Notes under the pieces: model-generated
Told to the model about the DNA's origin: nothing
Databases searched by the model: none
What the model saw: only the letters and a program-made list of their open reading frames with translations
Position numbers and translations under genes: made by a program
Source of the DNA: SIG673 sp045653945
GTDB taxonomy: Bacteria > Bacillota > Clostridia > Oscillospirales > CAG-272
DNA: 42,891 nt
NCBI GenBank assembly: GCA_045653945.1
Contig: JAZOML010000018.1
Coordinates: 1-42,891 of the forward strand
Reading direction: 5' to 3'
Shown here: in pieces, positions 38,353-42,891 of the stretch
Layout of the letters: each line of letters starts with the position of its first letter
Position numbering within the stretch: position 1 is the stretch's first letter

Positions 38353-39226
38353 AAATTATATTATAAAATATCGCCTTGTCTGAGCACTCGGGAGCATCAA
38401 GCACAAGATATAAAAGAAAAGGTAATATATCGTCCACCTGACCGTTAAAGGTTACGTCAAGACCGTAAAGCCCGTCCTCAAAGGAAACGGGAAAGCTATC
38501 CGACTTTGTAAGCAAAAGCGAAAGCTCACGCCCTGCAACGCTAATCCTTGAAAGCGTATCAGGCTCGGGACGGTAAAAGGTGAGCTTCAAATGTGCGTTT
38601 TTGTTACCGTCAAAATCACTTGCACAGGGTGAACGTCCAAGAAGCGCCAAGCGTGTGGCGTTTTTTTCGCCACCGCAAACGCAAACGTAATGCGGATAAA
38701 GCTCATACTTGCGAATAAGCTTCATAAAGCCCGAAAGCACACCCTCATCCGAGGTTTCATACGGCAAAATACAGTACGCAACACGCCCGTAGTAAACGTC
38801 CTCACACGCCTGAGCAAAGCTACCTGCGTAAGTAACCGAGGCATCCTTGATAACACGCGAGAAAACCCGATACGCCTCGTCCGAAACTGCACTTTTGACG
38901 TACGCAATCCTTGCTCCCAGACTTGCCTCACCCTCAAAGAAATCTGAAAGCCTCATAGACCTGCCAAATTTCTCTAAATGACGAGCCGCCTGCCTGCAAA
39001 ATCCTGTCAAAAGCTCCGTTTTTGCACTGACGGATACGCCGTTTTCAAAAATTCTATCTAAAGCCTCGCGACTGTTCTCTATAAAGGTGTCAGTATCCTC
39101 GCACTGCCCTGCAATAGCTCTTGCAAGCTCATCCATATATAAGAGCACCGTTTTTTGTGAGCCATCACCCTTAAAAATCGAGCGACGTACCCCGTCAGCG
39201 ATAATTTCAAGCTCACGCATATTCAT
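38351..39226 (-). CDS. Divergent prephenate dehydratase-like protein
   Basis: 291 residues. After a helical N-terminus of about 100 residues comes a region like the prephenate dehydratase fold: ARIAYVKSAVSDEAYRVF, SFAQACEDVYYGRVAYCILP followed by YETSDEGVLSGF (compare the ENS-EG motif), and EKNATRLALLG (compare the N-TRF motif). An ACT-like C-terminus may follow. Catalytic Thr of the true enzyme's TRF motif is in place but the whole is divergent, so a regulatory or degenerate role is likely. The ATG overlaps the htpG stop by one base (TGATG), so it is translationally coupled to the chaperone. No link between the two is known to me. Confidence 0.6.
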   Translation of the reverse strand: MNMRELEIIADGVRRSIFKGDGSQKTVLLYMDELARAIAGQCEDTDTFIENSREALDRIFENGVSVSAKTELLTGFCRQAARHLEKFGRSMRLSDFFEGEASLGARIAYVKSAVSDEAYRVFSRVIKDASVTYAGSFAQACEDVYYGRVAYCILPYETSDEGVLSGFMKLIRKYELYPHYVCVCGGEKNATRLALLGRSPCASDFDGNKNAHLKLTFYRPEPDTLSRISVAGRELSLLLTKSDSFPVSFEDGLYGLDVTFNGQVDDILPFLLYLVLDAPECSDKAIFYNII

Positions 39227-41037
39227 CAGAGCCTGTCCTCAAGCATACCGTAAGCGGTTTTAAGGAACTCCGTCATTTCGGCGGCACTAAGACGCCTGCG
39301 ACTCATCAAGGTAAGAGTGTAAAGCTGCCTTGCAACACCCTCGTCGGGATTTTGCACAAGCTTTTTGATTAGCGCACTGTTGCTGTTGAGAATAAGCGTT
39401 TCCTTTGCCATTGACGGCGCATTTTCGCCCATAGAATACATTTTCATCATATCGTCAAAGCGACGGCTTTCCTCGTTTACGTTGAGAAGCGCAGGTACGT
39501 CTACGCTCTTTAACGCCTCAAAGACAACCTCAAGCTCACTGTTTGCGCTAACCGTACGGAAAAGCGAAACGAGAGCCTCGCTCTCCATTTTCTCGCCCTC
39601 GCCCTTGAGCGCATCGGCTACCGATGCGTCAATACGCAGGAATTTTATACCTCTGTCCTGCTCCAGCATCTGCGCAAACTGGGTTTCAAAAACCTTATCA
39701 AGCACCACAACCTCAATACCTGCTTCCGAAAACAGGTCAAGATACTGCGCCTGAAGAACCTTGTCCGAGGTGTAGTAAACGGTATTTTCATTTTTACCCT
39801 TTGCATTTTCAAAATACTCGTCAAGCGTTACCGCTTTGCCGTCAGTCTTTTCAAAAAGGAGCGCCGATTTGGCTCTGTCGTAGAACTTGCGATCACGCAT
39901 ACACGCATACTCAACGAAAATCTTGATATCGCCCCACATAGCCTCATACCTTTCGCGCTCGGTATTCATAAGCGAATTTAACTTATCCGTTACCTTTTTG
40001 GCGATATGGTTGGTGATTTTAGTAACGTAGCCGTTGTTTTGCAGGTAGCTTCTTGAAACGTTAAGCGGTATATCGGGGCAATCAAGCACGCCTTTGAGCA
40101 TAAGCATATACTCTGGAATAACCTCTTTGATATTGTCAGCAACAAAAACCTGATTGTAGTAAAGCTTTACCTGACCTTCAAGGGAGTCAAGCTCGCTGTT
40201 TATCCTCGGGAAATAAAGAATTCCCTTGAAATTAAGCGGATAGTCGGCGTTTATATGAATATGGAAAAGAGGCTCCCTAAAGTCGGAAAATACCTTGTTA
40301 TAAAACGCCTTGTACTCCTCCTCGGTGCACTCGCTCGGATTTTTGAGCCAAAGAGGGCTTGTATCGTTTATAGGCTCTGATTTTTCGTCCTCTTTTTTCT
40401 CGCTGCCGTCCTCAAAATAAATCGGAACGGGCATAAACGCACAGTATTTATTTAAAATCTCTCTGATTTTACCGCTTTCAAGATATTCGGCATTGTCCTC
40501 GTTTATATGAAGAACGATATCCGTTCCCTGCTCCTCTCTCTCACCCGCCGAAAATTCGTACTCGCCCATATCGGCAAGAGTGCATTTCACCGCAGGCGCA
40601 CCCGCAAAGGAGCGCGAAATTACGTCAACAGTGTCCGCAACCATAAATGCGGAGTAAAAGCCAAGTCCGAAATGACCGATAATGCCGTTTGACGCATCAC
40701 CGCCCTCGTACTTTTCAATAAATTCAAGCGCACCCGAAAGCGCAATTTGACAAATGTACTTCTTTATCTCGTCCGCACTCATACCGATACCGCTATCGGA
40801 TATAGTCAAGGTCTTAAGTCCCTTGTCAAGCGCAACTGTAATTTTGTAATCCCCTGCAAATTCACCAGCCTCACCAAGCGAAACAAGACGCTTGTGCTTG
40901 GTTACCGCATCGCAAGCGTTAGACACCAGCTCACGCAAAAAAATCTCTTTTTCGGAATAAAGCCACTGTTTAATTACAGGGAAAATGTTCTCGGTGCTGA
41001 CCGATACCCCACCTTTTTCATTTTTGATTTCTTCCAT
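39226..41037 (-). CDS. htpG: Molecular chaperone HtpG (Hsp90)
   Basis: 603 residues. GHKL ATP-binding domain with FLRELVSNACDAVTK (Glu and Asn of the ATP site), ISDSGIGMSADEI and GHFGLGFYSAFMVAD (lid glycine motif); middle domain with FPRINSELDSLEGQVKLYYNQVFV and LNVSRSYLQNN (catalytic Arg); dimerisation domain at the C-terminus. ATG-dependent, cytosolic, folds client proteins under stress. ATG 41037 is chosen because AAAGGAG lies just upstream; a longer frame to 41079 would include repeat sequence. No CIRCE or similar operator is visible. Confidence 0.96.
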   Translation of the reverse strand: MEEIKNEKGGVSVSTENIFPVIKQWLYSEKEIFLRELVSNACDAVTKHKRLVSLGEAGEFAGDYKITVALDKGLKTLTISDSGIGMSADEIKKYICQIALSGALEFIEKYEGGDASNGIIGHFGLGFYSAFMVADTVDVISRSFAGAPAVKCTLADMGEYEFSAGEREEQGTDIVLHINEDNAEYLESGKIREILNKYCAFMPVPIYFEDGSEKKEDEKSEPINDTSPLWLKNPSECTEEEYKAFYNKVFSDFREPLFHIHINADYPLNFKGILYFPRINSELDSLEGQVKLYYNQVFVADNIKEVIPEYMLMLKGVLDCPDIPLNVSRSYLQNNGYVTKITNHIAKKVTDKLNSLMNTERERYEAMWGDIKIFVEYACMRDRKFYDRAKSALLFEKTDGKAVTLDEYFENAKGKNENTVYYTSDKVLQAQYLDLFSEAGIEVVVLDKVFETQFAQMLEQDRGIKFLRIDASVADALKGEGEKMESEALVSLFRTVSANSELEVVFEALKSVDVPALLNVNEESRRFDDMMKMYSMGENAPSMAKETLILNSNSALIKKLVQNPDEGVARQLYTLTLMSRRRLSAAEMTEFLKTAYGMLEDRL

Positions 41038-41053
41038 TTTATACTCCTTTCCC

Positions 41054-41112
41054 CCCGCTTTTTGAAAAAAGCTCGGCAAAAACTTTTCTTACCACGCATC
41101 CGTGATATATAG
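41054..41112 (+). repeat. Copy of dispersed intergenic repeat
   Basis: CTTTTTGAAAAAAGCTCGGC followed by AAAAACTTTTCTTACCACGC and ATCCGTGATATAT. The closest match is the 1676-1762 copy, which differs by an inserted hairpin. Lies between the htpG ribosome site and its likely promoter. Confidence 0.65.
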
Positions 41113-41419
41113 TTTAAATTTTACATTATATCAATTATTTGCTTGTCGACACTTACCGACCTTTCTTGAAAGAAAGCATAAACTCCTGTGTGTTCACACT
41201 GTAAGTTAGTGTTTGCACAAAATTTAAACAATTTCGTCGGACAACGAAGTTGTAACGAGTTGACCGAAAAGGTCGGTGGAAACTTGTTTACACAAGACCT
41301 TTCGGACAAAAAGCGTTATAGTTTACGAAGTAAACGGCGACGAAATCCTTACACCAAACCAAATGCTACAAAAGCTTTTGCTAGGCTTTTCTCGAAAAGC
41401 CGAAAAAAGAAAAAATCTC
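41113..41419. other. Hairpin-rich intergenic region between cinA and htpG
   Basis: 307 bases with no supported gene. A TATAAT-like box on the minus strand near 41127-41132 may serve htpG. Palindromes: CTTTCTTGAAAGAAAG (41160s), CCGAAAAGGTC...GACCTTTCGG (41263-41307), GTTTAC-GAA-GTAAAC (about 41320-41334), GGCTTTTC-TC-GAAAAGCC (about 41384-41401). The last could terminate cinA. Confidence 0.5.
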
Positions 41420-42661
41420 TTAAATCTCTCGGAGAGCCTCCGCAAGAGCATTAGACGAAGCAAGTATTCTTACTCTGTCCCTGTCGCCCTTTAAAAGTAA
41501 CTTAATAACCCGAACACCCCTATCGGACGCAACGCCAAGATAAACAAGCCCGACAGGCTTTTCGGCAGTGCCGCCGCCCGGCCCTGCAATGCCCGTTGTG
41601 GCGATTCCGACGTCCGCACCCGAAAGCATACGAACACCCTCTGCCATTTCACTAGCCGTTTGCTCGGATACCGCACCGTACCTTTCAAGCGTTTCACTTT
41701 TAACGCCAAGAAGTTTCATTTTCGCCTCGTTAGCATAGGTTACTAAGCCGTATCCGAACATTTCGGAGCTTCCCGAAACGTCGGTAATGCGCTTAGCGAT
41801 AAGCCCACCTGTGCAGCTCTCGGCAGTGGCTACGGTCTTGCCGTTTTCTCTGCACTTTTGCACAAGCGCCTGCGCAAGTGTAACGTCAACGCCGTAAACA
41901 CAATGCCCAACCTCACTGTTTTTAATTTGCTCGATAGCACCGTCAACAAGCACCTCGCACTCTTTAACCGTTTTAGCCGATGCAGTTACACGCAAACGCA
42001 CCTCGCCGTCGCCGCAGTAGGGCGCAATAGTCGGATTGGTGGCGTTTTCCATAAGGGACTTGATTCTGCTTTCAACCTCGCTCTCGCCCATACCGAAAAG
42101 ATTTACGTTCCGACTTACAAAATGCCTGTCGGTGAAATTTGCGAGATACGGCTCAACGCTTTCAAGCCACATTTTCTTCATTTCAAAGGGCGGGCCGGGG
42201 AGCATTATAATAATCTTGCCGTTATCAAAATCCTCGATAGCACAACCGGGAGCAGTTCCCGCATCGTTGTCAAAAACGGTTGAGCCATAGGGGATATACG
42301 CCTGCTTAACGTTGTTTTCGGTCATAACCCTGCCGCGAAAATCAAAATAACTCTTCATCCTGTCGTATGAGCGCTGATGAAAATAAAGCTCCCTGCCCAT
42401 ACACTTTGCGGCGGTTTCTTTTGTAAGGTCGTCGTAGGTCGGGCCAAGCCCACCGCTCATAATGAGTAGGTCGCACCGAGTGAGCGCACCTCTAATCGCA
42501 TTTTCAAGACGGGCGGGATTATCCCCCACCGCCGCCTGATAATACTGACTTATTCCCATAAGAGCAAGTCTGCCCGATATAAATGCGGCATTGGTGTTTA
42601 CAATGTCGCCGATGAGAATTTCCGTTCCCACACAAAGTATTTCAGCATTATTGATTTGCAT
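41420..42661 (-). CDS. cinA: CinA family protein (nicotinamide mononucleotide deamidase-like)
   Basis: 413 residues, standard length. N-terminal MoCF/COG1058 domain with GTEILIGDIVNTNAAFIS, MSGGLGPTYDDLTKE and LPGPPFEMKKMW; C-terminal NMN amidohydrolase (PncC) domain with TVATAESCTGGLIAKRIT, Ser-Cys-Thr motif intact, and GIAGPGGGTAEKPVGLVY. Thought to act in pyridine nucleotide recycling (ADP-ribose pyrophosphatase and NMN deamidase) and induced with competence or DNA damage in some Bacillota. Likely its own transcription unit. Confidence 0.95.
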   Translation of the reverse strand: MQINNAEILCVGTEILIGDIVNTNAAFISGRLALMGISQYYQAAVGDNPARLENAIRGALTRCDLLIMSGGLGPTYDDLTKETAAKCMGRELYFHQRSYDRMKSYFDFRGRVMTENNVKQAYIPYGSTVFDNDAGTAPGCAIEDFDNGKIIIMLPGPPFEMKKMWLESVEPYLANFTDRHFVSRNVNLFGMGESEVESRIKSLMENATNPTIAPYCGDGEVRLRVTASAKTVKECEVLVDGAIEQIKNSEVGHCVYGVDVTLAQALVQKCRENGKTVATAESCTGGLIAKRITDVSGSSEMFGYGLVTYANEAKMKLLGVKSETLERYGAVSEQTASEMAEGVRMLSGADVGIATTGIAGPGGGTAEKPVGLVYLGVASDRGVRVIKLLLKGDRDRVRILASSNALAEALREI

Positions 42662-42706
42662 AAAATTTCCCGCTTTCTGAAGAATGGCTTTTTAAACTCT
42701 TCGAGT

Positions 42707-42775
42707 TTATTGCGAGTTTGCTTTGCAAACATCGGGCAAAGACTTCTCTTACCACGCTTCCGTCTTATATAATTT
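42707..42775 (+). repeat. Copy of dispersed intergenic repeat
   Basis: GTTTGCTTTGCAAAC hairpin, then GGGCAAAGACTTCTCTTACC and ACGCTTCCGTCTTATATA. Same core order as 41054-41112. Lies upstream of cinA. Confidence 0.6.
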
Positions 42776-42806
42776 ATTTTTTTAGTTTCTTTTATTTACC
42801 AACCAC

Positions 42807-42835
42807 TTGACTACTGTAAAAATTTATGCTATACT
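42807..42835 (+). promoter_or_regulatory. Promoter toward a gene beyond the window
   Basis: TTGACT (42807-42812), 17 bases, TATACT (42830-42835), reading rightward. No start codon with a ribosome site follows before the window ends. Confidence 0.65.
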
Positions 42836-42891
42836 CTAACTGTCAGCGTATTTAATATATAATAAAAACGCACATAATTCAAGTAATTTAT

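Overview
The window looks like a chromosomal segment of a low-to-mid GC, Gram-positive anaerobe of the Clostridia (Bacillota), probably a gut lineage. Supporting signs: AGGAGG-type ribosome binding sites throughout, many consensus TTGACA-N17-TATAAT promoters, a short ProB without a PUA domain, ZapA followed by a U32 peptidase, a GGGtGRT/NifU-like pair, and lipoprotein signals without outer-membrane genes. No rRNA or other marker allows a genus call.

Left part (1-17150), mainly housekeeping. It holds guaB (an IMP dehydrogenase of the type I recall from Tritrichomonas foetus), two tandem membrane-attached HtrA-like proteases (one with a collagen-like spacer), pfkA, a NifU-like scaffold gene plus a GGGtGRT gene, then an accessory patch (7523-11044). 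That patch has a hairpin array leading into a four-helix-bundle gene, small hypotheticals, two XRE regulators and a MORN protein. Next come an operon proB-ribF-HAD phosphatase on the minus strand and zapA-U32 peptidase-maf-nth on the plus strand.

Middle (17150-21146): a large BspA-like leucine-rich-repeat lipoprotein and a predicted structured small RNA lie between two identical 38-bp copies of the tRNA-Glu 3' end plus terminator. This suggests a small inserted island that split an nth / tRNA-Glu junction. tRNA-Glu(UUC) and tRNA-Met(CAU) follow, transcribed from one strong promoter.

Accessory element (about 21.17-34.38 kb): a roughly 13-kb element that I interpret as an integrated filamentous-phage-like (inovirus-like) element of a Gram-positive host. 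It has a hairpin-rich putative origin with a tRNA-like fold, a Rep_trans-family replication initiator, a zinc-ribbon protein, a small putative ssDNA-binding protein, several single-pass membrane or secreted proteins (candidate virion proteins), a polytopic membrane ATPase with a P-loop-like motif (candidate Zot/pI-like assembly motor), a block of small minus-strand genes, and an IS30-type DDE transposase at the right end. It also carries at least two predicted promoter-plus-terminator small RNAs, a repeated cis hairpin before two basic proteins, and a small-peptide/antisense locus. Near-identical 19-bp sequences flank it. Ancestrally the tRNA-Met promoter would have adjoined the terminator of the heparinase gene.

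Right part (34433-42891), chromosomal again: a heparinase II/III-family lyase, two TMEM164/YwaF-like membrane proteins, a divergent prephenate-dehydratase-like protein coupled to htpG, and cinA. A dispersed intergenic repeat recurs at about five gene boundaries. All functional calls come from reading motifs and remembered family features; no database search was run.
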